Origin: Endothia cerciana
Lineage: Eukaryota; Ascomycota; Sordariomycetes; Diaporthales; Cryphonectriaceae
DNA: 64,000 nt
Reading direction: 5' to 3'
Assembly (NCBI GenBank): GCA_026119935.1
Contig: JALRMH010000065.1
Coordinates: 1-64,000, forward strand
The position numbers were made by a program, and so were the translations under genes. The stretch's first letter is position 1; the number at the start of each line of letters is the position of its first letter. This document shows positions 1-9,415 of this stretch, piece after piece. A model generated the notes under the pieces. It did no database searches. It was not told where the DNA came from and was given only the letters and a program-made list of their open reading frames with translations.

Positions 1-790
1 AGTTATTTAATATTTTACTTTATTAATAATATATAGAATTATNTATATAAGCATTAAATATTTAAATATATTAGATACTTCTAATTAGAAGAGCAGCTTG
101 AATTAGGGGTGGGTTAGAAGTATATTCTGATTTATTCTTTCGATCGCATTAGACGCCCCTGATCAGAAGAGCGGCTTGAACTAAGAGTGAGTCAGAAGCA
201 CGTCCTGATTTATACTTTCTAAAAGCAGGTCTTACTACATTAATCTTTAACCTGAAAAAATAGAGTTTATAATTGAAATACATTATAGTGTCAGCAATAC
301 TTGAAATTTAGAAAGGATGTAGTTTATCAAGAGGCGACAAGACTTTAAATTAAAATAGAGCGAAAATCTCAAAATTTGAGTTGAGGACAGTTTGCAGAAG
401 GAAAAACAATCCCCTTACCCTAGTCTTTGCTAGCGCGAAAAAAACGTCTATATAAAAAAACTGTCCTCTACCCTTAAGGACACTTTGATTTAAAAATAGC
501 AGCAAGTCTTATTATATTAATCTTTAAAATAAAAAAATTAAGTATATAATTAAAATATATTATAATATCAGCTATGCTTACAAGTTAGAAAGAATATAGT
601 TTGTTAAGAAGTAATAAGATTTTAAATTAGAACAGAGCAAAAATCTTAAAAATTAGATTGAAGATAGTTTGCAGAAGTAAAAAACAATCCCCTTACCCTT
701 GTTTTTGCTAGCGCGAAAAAAACATTTATATAAAAAAACTATCCTCTACCTTAAGGACACTTTGATTTGAAGATAGTTAAAGTTATAAAA
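1..790. repeat. AT-rich tandem repeat, RIP-like
   Basis: Very AT-rich tract with no credible gene. Two tandem units of about 270-280 bp run roughly 219-488 and 489-776; they share long stretches (for example the block ending in AGTTTGCAGAAG at 400 and 676, and CTAGCGCGAAAAAAAC near 430 and 709). A shorter pair occurs at about 88-140 and 170-222. Within the pairs the differences are mostly C/T and G/A, the second large unit being the more AT-rich. Each large unit contains a small inverted repeat: GAGGACAGTTT at 383-393 with its complement at 458-468, decayed to AAGATAGTTT / AAACTATCCTC at 661-670 and 737-746. This looks like a mutated transposon or MITE-type repeat. The element family is not recognised. 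Confidence 0.7.
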
Positions 791-829
791 GTAGATTATT
801 TAAATTATAAAGGGCCTAGAGTGCCTTTC

Positions 830-2321
830 TCAGATACAGTGGCGCCGGCACACCTCACAGATTCGGAGATAGCAACGGCGACACTGCAGTATATATTTCC
901 GATGACGATCGTCACACATCTCACAACAAAATCCACGTCTGCCACCATCGAGTATACGCTCAAATCGGCCGGTGTGCGCGCATTCGTGAGTCTGCAGCAG
1001 CTCCTGTCTCACGACTTCAACTCGGCGTTGGCGCTCTTGTGGTTGCAGAGGTCCTATAGCTTCTCTGTCGATCAGCTCTTCAGCTCGGTCGATAATGTTC
1101 TCCTCGAGCCATGCGTCACAAAGACAAGATCTCCATTTCAAGCCGCATATGTAGCAGAATTCGGCGCCGCAGCGGCATCTTGTCTCGTTTAGTGATAGAT
1201 CTCGAGCTGCAAGGGGCGTGGTGACAAAAAGACAGAGGGACCTACGTGATATGGTTGCAGGCCTTCGCAAGAATCACGATCGCTCCGCATGCAAAGCAAC
1301 GCTGCCACTTCTGATCGGCGGCCAATTCCAAGGTTGATTGTAGTAAGGGATCCTCAGGACAGTCGTCCTCGTGAAACTCATTCTTGCAGTTCGTGCAGGT
1401 TGAGCTTCCGCACCGGATACAATTAGCCCGGTCTGCAGTTATCTGGGCAGGTGGAATGAACCTCCCGCACGAGACGTTGCTGCAGTATGTCTTGACGCTA
1501 GAGGAGACCTCAACTTCCGTGTTTTCGAAGGTTTCTAGCTCCTCTTCGGAGAGCAAACAAGAAATCATTTTCCGGGAAAGTGTCCGGTTGTGGCATTTGG
1601 GTGGAAACAAACTTTTGTCCTGAATCGTATTCATAATGAATTTCCTCAGACATGCTCGACAGAAGACGTCGTTACACTCCAGACCGAGCACATCGCTGGG
1701 TTGAAAGTGCTCAGAGCACGCACAGCACGTGATACCCGGCGAGCCGAAAGTTCTGAAGGCTGTCTCCTGATGCCTCGTATATGTCAACAGATTCGAGTCC
1801 CTCCAAGAAGTCCCTCCTCCATCGCACTCGTTATCTTCTGCTTGGAAGTCCAAATCATCACCCAGGACGCTGCTGGTGTCCCATTGTAGGTCTTTATCGT
1901 AATGCTCTTGCGTGAGCATGAGGGATCGCGCCGATTCAACGTCCTCGCACGGTGGAGGAGTGGCGGGAGACTCCAGCTCAGGGTCGTCGATGCTGGCTTG
2001 AAGAGCGGCTCTCCTGTCATCCTGGGCCTGGATTTCGATACCAATGAAGTTGGAAATAATAGGACCGTCTATGGCCACGGCATGTGCGATACTGCGGGCG
2101 AGTTTCAGGTCGGTCAAGGTTTCCAGACACGTCGCAACCTCGATTTGATACTCCTTCAGTGCCCGAGTTGCATCTGGTGGTTCCCCTTCTCTGTACTTGC
2201 CCTTGTCACAAGAATCATCACCACGCAGCTCCTCAAGCTGCAGTGCCAAGGCAAAAATGTCGTCGTCGAGACTGTTTGCCGGGACGACAGCGGGTGGAAT
2301 AGCAATGATATCGGAGTTCAT
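830..2321 (-). CDS. RBR (RING-IBR-RING2) E3 ubiquitin-protein ligase
   Basis: Two exons, 2321-1246 and 1178-830, joined across a 67-bp intron (GTAGGT donor at 1245, AAG acceptor at 1179-1180) give 474 residues. The join restores the RING2 signature CNHIT-CRCGAEFCYICG. Reading from the N-terminus there is an acidic region of about 190 residues, RING1 (CCAC...CNDVFCRACL, about 200-250), an IBR domain (CSNVSCGRF...CIRCGSSTC, about 280-320), then RING2 (CFACG...ACNH...). The Cys of ACNH is the position that forms the ubiquitin thioester in the RBR family, so the protein should be catalytically competent. A Cys-rich tail (CCEMC...CRRC...CEVC) follows. The gene sits directly against the AT-rich repeat, its stop being only about 20 bp from the composition change. 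Substrate unknown. The ATG is the first in the frame. Confidence 0.82.
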
Positions 2322-3336
2322 TTTGAGTTTAATTCAGGCGTGCTGTGGTAGACACTAGTTTTTGATTGCTTTAGGGCTAAAAGACTCTGGGACGAAGGTT
2401 CGAAAATATTTGCTGATAGCGATCTCACAAAACTCTTGCATACTTGCGAAGGTGACCGCTCATTTATAGACCGAGGGCCCTAAGCCCTTCCTGACGACAT
2501 TGAATTCCTTCTCCATCTGCCTTAATTTTAAATTTCTACCATGACGTATATATCTCGAAACAGCGCATGGGAAGAACTCAGGCTTGCCAAGTGGCAGGCC
2601 TCCTGCATAACTGGCACGTTGACGCAGTCTCATCGGCAGCCTCAGCTCTGCGGACGCAGATCAAAGACCGTTTCACCCTCCCTGCCTCCATGATGCGCTA
2701 CTGACGGGGTCTTTTTGATGAGTGGTGCAGAGATCCCGTCCAGGAGTACTCAACCTAGGACCGCTTCCTGCACGCAGGGATTTTTACGGAAGCTTCGGGC
2801 TGCGGTCCCTACTACAGCATATCTGTCTACGGACTTGGTTTGCAGCTGCTGTTCTGGTTTTCATTACAGTCACGGTTCTCCTCGTTTGCCTCCTCCCGGC
2901 CGCAGTCACAGTCCTGCTCGTTGTCTTCGAACTATAAGCCCATTTCTGCATACAGACGCCTGGGCATACACGCTCAAGCCTACTTTGATTAGGTGAGTTG
3001 ACACTCAAATCGCTAACAAACCTACAGCTTTGCCAGATTTCTCAATCAGAATATAAGAAAGCGAGACGAAACTACACTATCAAGGTGAACACCCGAGAAT
3101 ACTTAGAATAGGCAGTCAAATTAAAATAAGGAGCTTAACTACCATGCGAGGCGTTAGGAATCAGATCCAACGACTGAAGGAACAGACGGTGTAGCCAGCG
3201 CTTTGTATGGAAACTTCTATCTAATACAAATACTTTTTTTCCCCACGAAATAAGCGAAATTCGGAATATTCATCAATATCCTGCAATTGTTGGTTAGACG
3301 TAGAGAAGGTCAAATGCGGGTTCAAATCTCGAGGCA
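2322..3336. other. Intergenic, with an unidentified coding relic at about 2569-2995 (+)
   Basis: No intact gene. In the plus frame starting at the ATG near 2569 the translation reads like protein (QIKDRFTLPASMMRY, GLFDEWCRDPVQEYS, FTEASGCGPYYSISVYG), but it is interrupted by TGA at about 2702 and TAG at about 2757. Both sit where Trp would fit (TGG changed to TGA or TAG). I do not recognise the family. The rest of the stretch shows nothing I can support. Confidence 0.25.
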
Positions 3337-3796
3337 TGGACGACAAATGGAATTTTCTGATGGAGGATCCGGACGAAAACGGCAACATATTTCTCCACAT
3401 CCTTCGAAGCTGGTTACGGGAGGAGTGCTATATACTTGATGGCAGGGGGAATTGGTCTCCAGCCTAGCTAGTAAGCCCGATCAGCGATTAGATAAGCTGA
3501 TCACCTGCAGAATATTACCTAACACAGGCAGACACGAGGCAATATGGACTATAAAGGTGATGCAACAACTTGATATGGTGTTTCTATTTCCAGAGCACGA
3601 GAATAAAGGTCTATGGATGAAGTATTTGCCGCATGCGCAGACGGTAATTGAGCTTCGGGAGAGCTGTGCAAATGAAGAGGCAAGATCTAGTCTTCTATTT
3701 AAAATAGGTAAGGGTTGCAGCGCTCTTGGAAAATACAAGGAGGCCGAGCAGATGCACCGGGAGGCACTGCAGCTGATGTCGAATCAAAGTCTATGA
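3337..3796 (+). pseudogene. Relic of a STAND (NB-ARC/TPR) NLR-like protein
   Basis: Two coding scraps survive. The first, from ATG 3337, contains NIFLHILRSWLREE, which resembles the stretch before Walker B in fungal NB-ARC domains; it stops after about 43 codons. The second (open through 3452-3796) has KYLPHAQTVIELRESC followed by a TPR unit (IGKGCSALGKYKEAEQMHREALQL), the classic link from winged-helix to TPR_10/TPR_12 repeats in fungal STAND proteins. Such proteins run to 700 residues or more; here the P-loop and most TPRs are missing, and there is a frame change between the scraps. It is therefore a truncated, dead gene. Assignment to NB-ARC rather than NACHT is inference. Confidence 0.55.
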
Positions 3797-4056
3797 GCTA
3801 CTCAAGAGCTGATATACATCCTATAACCATAGCCCCATCTTAAGAGCCTAGATGTGGGACCGAATGAGGACAGCAGAGGTTAAAGCGATAAATAAAATGA
3901 AATTTAAGTAGAAATGCGTCGATAGCGGGCCCCCTAAGAGTTATCTTTTCTGAGACCCATTGCCCAGGAGTCACTCCAGGGCGCATGAGTGTGATCGCTC
4001 TCTCATCAGCTCTTTCAGGTGCGAGCCTACGCAACGCAGAATCAATTATGGAACCG

Positions 4057-4962
4057 TTAAGAACGCCACCACAATGCCCACCCATCTGCAACATCTTGGA
4101 ATTCCATCAACTCCAGACGTTGGGACACACGTCTCCTCCAGTCTGTCCGCGCTTTTGCATCTCCCGACGGTAGATCCATGCCACTCGAGATACGGAATTT
4201 TGTTCGGATCCATTCCTTAGGCACGAAACCGGCAGTCTCCCAATCGATGATTCCTATCGAGCCTTGCGGGCTGATGATAATGTTCCCGGGACCTAAGTCG
4301 CAATGGTAGAAGACGAAGGACGAGCAATCCATACCCTGTTCCTGACAGTTTTCGAGAAGAATTTGGTTGCTGCAATTATTGGAGCCCCGTTTCGTCAGAA
4401 AGAGATCCGATAGCTGATGACCGTCGACACCGCTGATGGCATCACCTTTCCAGGCTGTCAGGGATTTGCAGATTGTAGCGACGCGATCCACATAAATTTG
4501 CCTCGTCGTCTCATCCACAATCGGCCACGTTTCAGCGAGCGTCCGACCGTGCAGTTTGCTCATAATGATAAAATATCGTCCTTCAAGCTTCATCTGGAAA
4601 AAGATCGTGGGGATTTCGAATGCCAATGGTTGCTGTCTATGCAGATAGTCCAGAGTCGTGTGTTCTCGTGTAGCCTCTGGTATACTGATATGTTTCGCTT
4701 TGATGAAGGCACCGCCGGCTTGCCAGACGGCGGAGACAGTTCCGCCCTCGTATATCTTCTGGATTGTGCTGGCTTGGTGAAGTGGCCTGGATGGAGGTAG
4801 GCGCTTGGGAGCTTTACGTAAGGTGAAAAGGCCACCTTTGCCATCGTTCCATGATGCATGACTGGGCGCTTCTGGCGATTCGTTATAGATGAGCAACAGC
4901 GTGCTCTCAATTAACCAGTGACTGTCGTCAATCTCTCGAATAGATTCATTAAGAGGATGCAT
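4057..4962 (-). CDS. Aminoglycoside phosphotransferase (APH)-like kinase
   Basis: Single-exon gene of 301 residues starting at ATG 4962. The protein-kinase-like fold of the APH/choline-kinase family is indicated by the Brenner motif FYHCDLGPGNIII (HxDxxxxN, about residues 217-229) and the metal-binding IGIIDWETAG (about 233-243), with hydrophobic PKEW just after, as usual in fungal members. An N-lobe with a plausible ATP-binding Lys (GGAFIKAKHISIP) and the hinge-like YFIIMSKLHGRTLAE are present. Fungal members of this very large family phosphorylate small molecules or are uncharacterised; true aminoglycoside resistance should not be assumed. Length and motifs suggest an intact gene, unlike most neighbours. 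Substrate unknown. Confidence 0.8.
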   Translation of the reverse strand: MHPLNESIREIDDSHWLIESTLLLIYNESPEAPSHASWNDGKGGLFTLRKAPKRLPPSRPLHQASTIQKIYEGGTVSAVWQAGGAFIKAKHISIPEATREHTTLDYLHRQQPLAFEIPTIFFQMKLEGRYFIIMSKLHGRTLAETWPIVDETTRQIYVDRVATICKSLTAWKGDAISGVDGHQLSDLFLTKRGSNNCSNQILLENCQEQGMDCSSFVFYHCDLGPGNIIISPQGSIGIIDWETAGFVPKEWIRTKFRISSGMDLPSGDAKARTDWRRRVSQRLELMEFQDVADGWALWWRS

Positions 4963-5446
4963 TAGGTTCTGAAGAGCTCAAATTGAATGTGAAAGACTTA
5001 TTGATGGCGAAACTCATGCTTCATTTGGACATACTGTGCAAAGAAACCGCTATCTAAGTAATGAGGGTACAAGCGACATTCGTCGAGATGTTTGTTTGTT
5101 CCGAGTAACGGCCCTTGCCGCTGCCAGCCGGGTTGATTGGAATGAGCCAACGCACGAATCACTGTTGCCTGCCCGCTATCCCGATAATTGAATTCATTCT
5201 TTCAACAGTTCCATGTTTTCAGCCTTTCTACTAGAGTGCTTATTGAGTTATATTGGGATTTGCAAGATACGTGCTTCAGTGAAGATAACTTACTCCATCT
5301 TCACACTGTAACGGAGAGTGCAGTACCGCATTTCTCGCATTCCGTCCTCCCGCTGACGTTGTTGAATTTGCAATCCTGGTTTGGGCACGCGGTACACCTT
5401 TTCAGAGTTGAACTATGTCTATTATTCTCAGTTTAAGTAGTTGAAA
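4963..5446. other. Intergenic, nothing recognised
   Basis: Upstream flank of the kinase gene; no coding or repeat signal that I can support. Confidence 0.5.
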
Positions 5447-5712
5447 TACGGGGAGGGGTCCTGAAAGGTGGGGAGGGTGTCCTAAAAGGCGGGAGAGGGG
5501 ATCGAAAGGCAGGAGGAGGGTACTGAAAGTCAGGAACAGGGCTACTGGACCCTAAGAGAGGGGCGGCATGCTGGGGATAGGGTTTACCATAGCCCCGGGG
5601 AGGGGGTGCAGAAGCCTGGGGGCATACCAAAGCCTAGGAGAGGAGGTACCGAAGGCCCAGCTAGGGGTATCGCAAGCAGGGCCTGGGGGCATCAGAATCC
5701 GGGCCAGGCGGG
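5447..5712. repeat. G-rich degenerate minisatellite
   Basis: The plus strand is built from imperfect units of about 21-24 bp with the pattern GGGxxCTGAAAGGxGGGAGGG. Four units lie back to back in 5447-5535 and more divergent ones (CCTGGGGGCAT, GGTACCGAAGGCCC) continue to about 5712. G runs of 3-5 recur at short spacing, so G-quadruplex formation on the plus strand is plausible. On the minus strand it reads as a repetitive Pro-Phe-Arg peptide (PPFRTP), which I take as an artefact of the repeat. Confidence 0.6.
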
Positions 5713-6104
5713 CCTAAACAATGGCCAACAGCGTTCGAAGTCTCTAGCAGGAGATCTTAGCACGCCTACAGCGTAATTACTCCGCCTTGCTGCGTAAACT
5801 GTGCCTGACTTCGGCGACAGTCCTTTGCCTGTCCAGCATCTGATCTGGTCGAATTACCAAATCCGCTATTCCTGCGAGTGTTATACATGCTTTAACGAAC
5901 TCTCTAGGTATGTGTTGCAAGATGGTAGACGCTAGGAATTCCAGCGTCTGCTTGTCTCTCTTCCGGCAAGTTTTTGCTTTGGGTATATTAGCGCAGGAGT
6001 AGAAAAAGGAAGTATATACTTACACGACTCTTTCAGCTACTACCGAGTGAATAGTGATAAAGAGTAGCGATGGTCTTATAAACGTCGTCTACCACCTTAT
6101 AAAT
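5713..6104. other. Intergenic, nothing recognised
   Basis: No gene or repeat that I can support between the G-rich repeat and the relic that follows. Confidence 0.4.
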
Positions 6105-6675
6105 TATTTGCGTTTTTTAGGCTATGCTGCTAGACGCTCTTCTACTGCGTATTTTTATATATATTTATCGCAATGGTTGTGTTGCCCTTACCAAACTCTC
6201 CTAGGATTCGCCCAGTTCGTCTTTCCGTAGCAATGATCTCCTCCAGGGATTAAAATACGCATATAAGCTGTATGTGAGCAAGCCTGGACTGTACGTTCTC
6301 GCCCGCGTCGATTGTGATGTCCAGCCGCTAGAAGACAGCAATTACGTACAGATCCGAGTTTGCCATGTTGCTCGGCAAGTTCGTCTTCTCGAGGATGGTT
6401 TTCCAGTCGCCTAAAATGTTCTCCATACTGGCGTCAAAGAAGGTGACCACTTCGTTTCCAACAAGCCTAGACATGTTATTGAGTAGCCGCAATAGCTTCG
6501 CAATGGTCTTCTTCTTCGTGTAGAGTCGCTTGCCCGCATTTCTAGGCGCGGCCCATGAGCCGTGGATCGGTGCCGCAAGCTGCTCGCGCTTCCCTTCCGT
6601 ATTGACTTACCGTGAAGTCCCCGCCGCCATTGGTAAATCGACAGCATCGGAATCGATGTCCATAGGATCCCAATG
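6105..6675 (-). pseudogene. Degraded coding sequence, family not recognised
   Basis: One minus-strand frame reads like a real protein over about 170 codons: KRLYTKKKTIAKLLRLLNN, GNEVVTFFDASMENILGDW, LDITIDAGENVQSRLAHIQL, EIIATERRTGRILGEFGKGN. It is cut by stops at VIAVF-TAG, VF-TAA, TQ-TAG and KSV-TAG, each one C-to-T (or G-to-A) step from CAG, CAA or TGG. Upstream (to about 7000) other frames keep scattered open stretches, so the original gene was probably longer. I cannot name the family. Confidence 0.35.
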
Positions 6676-7302
6676 GCGCTAAATTGTGTGGAAAATCGTA
6701 AAGTACAGTAGGAGCAGGTCCATCGACCAGAGAACGGGGGGTGGAAGCGGGGAGCCTTATCTAGGAAGCAGGATATGCACGGCCTAAGTCTGACCTCGCC
6801 GCTGAGACGTTTCCTGGGGAGCCGCGACACCCTCGCAACTGCCGATGATGGCCATGCGCGGGGTATGGAAAGAAGCAGCGGAGAGGGTCCCATTGCCGGG
6901 CTGTGAAGCACGAAAAGCAGGCAATATTCTCCCGATCTGTCCTATGCCTCAGAAACCACCACAGACCTTGGGCCACGAATACAGCATGACGCAAGAGGCC
7001 TGCTAGCGTACCACTAAGCACTCTGCTACCCCGCACTCTAGCCAACGAGCATAAAAGACGACCACGGCGTCACAGTGTAATTTTGATACTCCTCCTCTAC
7101 AATGATCGGTAGCCACCACTAAGTCGTCTCTATTATTAGGGGGCATGAAGAAAAAGCAGATAAAAAGACAGTTAGCGATGAGTTTGAGTCCAGATTGTCT
7201 CGCCGAAGAATCTGATGCGCGACCCGAATCATCGTGAGTGATAACTATTCTCCACTGCAATACTTGCGTTAACATAAGCTATCAGCCCTTATACTGCCTC
7301 CA

Positions 7303-8786
7303 GCATCGGACTGCGTTTTAAGGATGGACTTGAATTTTCTGTCCCCCGTCCCTTGCTTCACAAGAGTCCAAAGCTGCCGTCTCCTTCCCTATTCAATCAA
7401 ACACTACACCTTGATAATGTCTCTCAGGAGGTTGGACATGTCTTTGTCCATTATCTCTTTACCGACACGTACCAGTGTCTCAGACCAAAAGGCTCGTCGC
7501 CTTATGAGAGACTCGCCGCCGAATTTACGACAAGCGTCCGAGTTTACGCCTTTGCTCGAGGCTACGAACTAGCGTTCCTAGAGGAGCTTGCTAAAGGAGA
7601 AATGGAAAGACTTGGAAACGGACTGCGCTTTCCCGTGGTCGTCGATCTGGTGCAGATTGCATATCCAGATCCAAGTTCGGATGACGCATGGTTTAGCGAA
7701 TATTTGAAGTCCGGCCTCAAGTCGCTTTTCCAGAACCGTTCAGACCTCGCAGATTGTGGCATACCGAATGCCGAGCGCAAAACTTTGTCAGTAAGCGACT
7801 TGCTCTTCAAAAGTCTGGTCGAGTTAGTCCAAGACCACGCCATCTTACCTCGGGACCTCGACGCGGCTCCACAGGTTGAGGTGCTCGAAGAATCCGCATT
7901 CGTGATGCCAGTGCCTGAACTCGGACCACCGACTGCGATGGAGCCAGACGACTCAGACCTGCAGAAATCATGTGAGCCTGATATGCTCGCGGAAGAGCCA
8001 GAAGTACATGAGCCAGGGTCATGTGAGCCTGACGCCGAACCCGCGCCCGCGCCTGACGTCGAGCTAGAGCTGGAGCTGGAACAAGAGCCGGAAAGGGAAG
8101 GGCCCGACGATCTCTGGAGAACCTTTAGCAAGAAAGACATGAAGACGGCCAAGATCACTGCTGCCGAGCCCGAGCATGAACCAGAGAGGAGAGAAGATGT
8201 CGATATCTGGGGCTATATGGCGGCCAAGAAAGACAAGGAGAAAGGTGCCGTTCTAGAGCCAGAGCCGGAATCACAGCCAGAACCCGTGCCAGGGCCAGGG
8301 GAGAAAGAAGATGACAATCTTTTTTACTTCACCAAGTCCAAGAAACCCAAAAAAAAGAAGAAGGGTCGGAGCATCATTCCAGAGACCGAGCCAGAACCCG
8401 AGCCCAAACCTCGAAGGGAGCTAGAACCTGAGCCAGAACCGGAGCCAAAATCGGAGGAGGAGGAAAACGACTTGTGCTTCTTATGGGGACCTTCCAAGAA
8501 GAAAAGAGGCAGAGTCTTAAAGCCCGAACCTGAACCTGAGCCGGAGGTAGTTAGGGATCTGCAACGAGAACCGCTGAAGGAAGCAGCACAAGAGGAAGCT
8601 GAGGCTGCTCCTGTGGTCACTGACGACTGGTCCTTCTGCGAGTCCGACAGTGACCGCGGGAGCAAACCCAAAGCCGGTTGTATGCGTCAGGCAGAGCATG
8701 TACTTGGGAATGGGTGGAAGGAATGCTCTAGCTGCCAAGGTTTCATACGTCGGCTGTCTAAACAGCTCGCCAAGGAGAAGAGTTAG
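7303..8786 (+). CDS. BTB/POZ-domain protein with Glu-Pro repeat tail (start unresolved)
   Basis: The reading frame is open from a TAA at 7275-7277 to the stop at 8784-8786, with no ATG before the BTB region, so the first codons probably lie in an unrecognised upstream exon (an acceptor CCTCCAG ends at 7303). The BTB fold starts at GLRFKDGLEFSVPR and runs through LHLDNVSQEVGHVFVHYLFTD; the usual H of the VHR motif is P here. A helical BACK-like part follows to about codon 160. The rest is a charged tail of alternating EPEPEP runs and short modules DDLWRTFSKKD, VDIWGYMAAKKD, DNLFYFTKSKK, NDLCFLWGPSKKK, ending in VTDDWSFCESD and a CSSC motif. BTB proteins form dimers and often serve as cullin-3 adaptors; that role is inference here. 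No stops or frameshifts. Confidence 0.7.
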
Positions 8787-9415
8787 TGTTAAAGTACTTG
8801 GAGTGGTGGTTTGGACTGGGTAAGAGACAAATAGTTCATTCGCCATGCTTCTCATTTGCTGTTTTCTTTAATATAGTCATTATATCAGAGCCAGCGCTCC
8901 GTGGAACTAGCACTGCTGCTTGGAGCTTTGTTTCTCCTTGTCCTGACCAGGAAAGAAAAAAACCACCACTATCATATGTTCTGCGTTGGACCAGACAAAG
9001 CACGGATTCATTTCTATGAGCATGACGGGCACGATAGGCGTGAAGAGTATGCTCAGGTGCAGTTGAGTACCTAGATAGCACGGAGACTTTGGAAACGCAA
9101 AATCCTGCATAAGTACGCAGAGTCGGGAGAACTCCTGCTGCAGTTGGATTGCGTGACTATGGTGACGCTGTGCTAAGAGTGGCTGCATGTGGTAGAAATC
9201 TCCTTGTGTATGCTCGACGATGGTCTGCACTCCACCTTCTGAAGAACATCGAGGTGGGACAGCCCACCCAAATAATCTGCCTACCTCAAGGTCATAACAC
9301 TTTTTTCTTCTCTCTCACCTGTATTCCTTCGGCTGTTCTAAGCTGAGCTTTGCAGAGAGTCAAGGATAGATGATGTGAGCTGCTCTGCTAGGTCTACATT
9401 TGGAATCGTCGTAAA
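8787..9415. other. Intergenic, nothing recognised
   Basis: Lies between the convergent ends of the BTB gene and the DUF3176 relic. Only short unconvincing reading frames. Confidence 0.5.

Noticed and set aside
3300..3335. GGGTTCAAATCTC resembling a tRNA T-arm
   Set aside because: No matching acceptor stem, D-arm or anticodon arm upstream.
5433..5630. Minus-strand proline-rich reading frame with PPFRTP repeats
   Set aside because: Fully explained by the G-rich DNA repeat; no conserved domain or splice support.
8324..8671. Antisense Ser/Gly-rich frame within the BTB gene
   Set aside because: Mirror of the Glu-Pro codons on the other strand.
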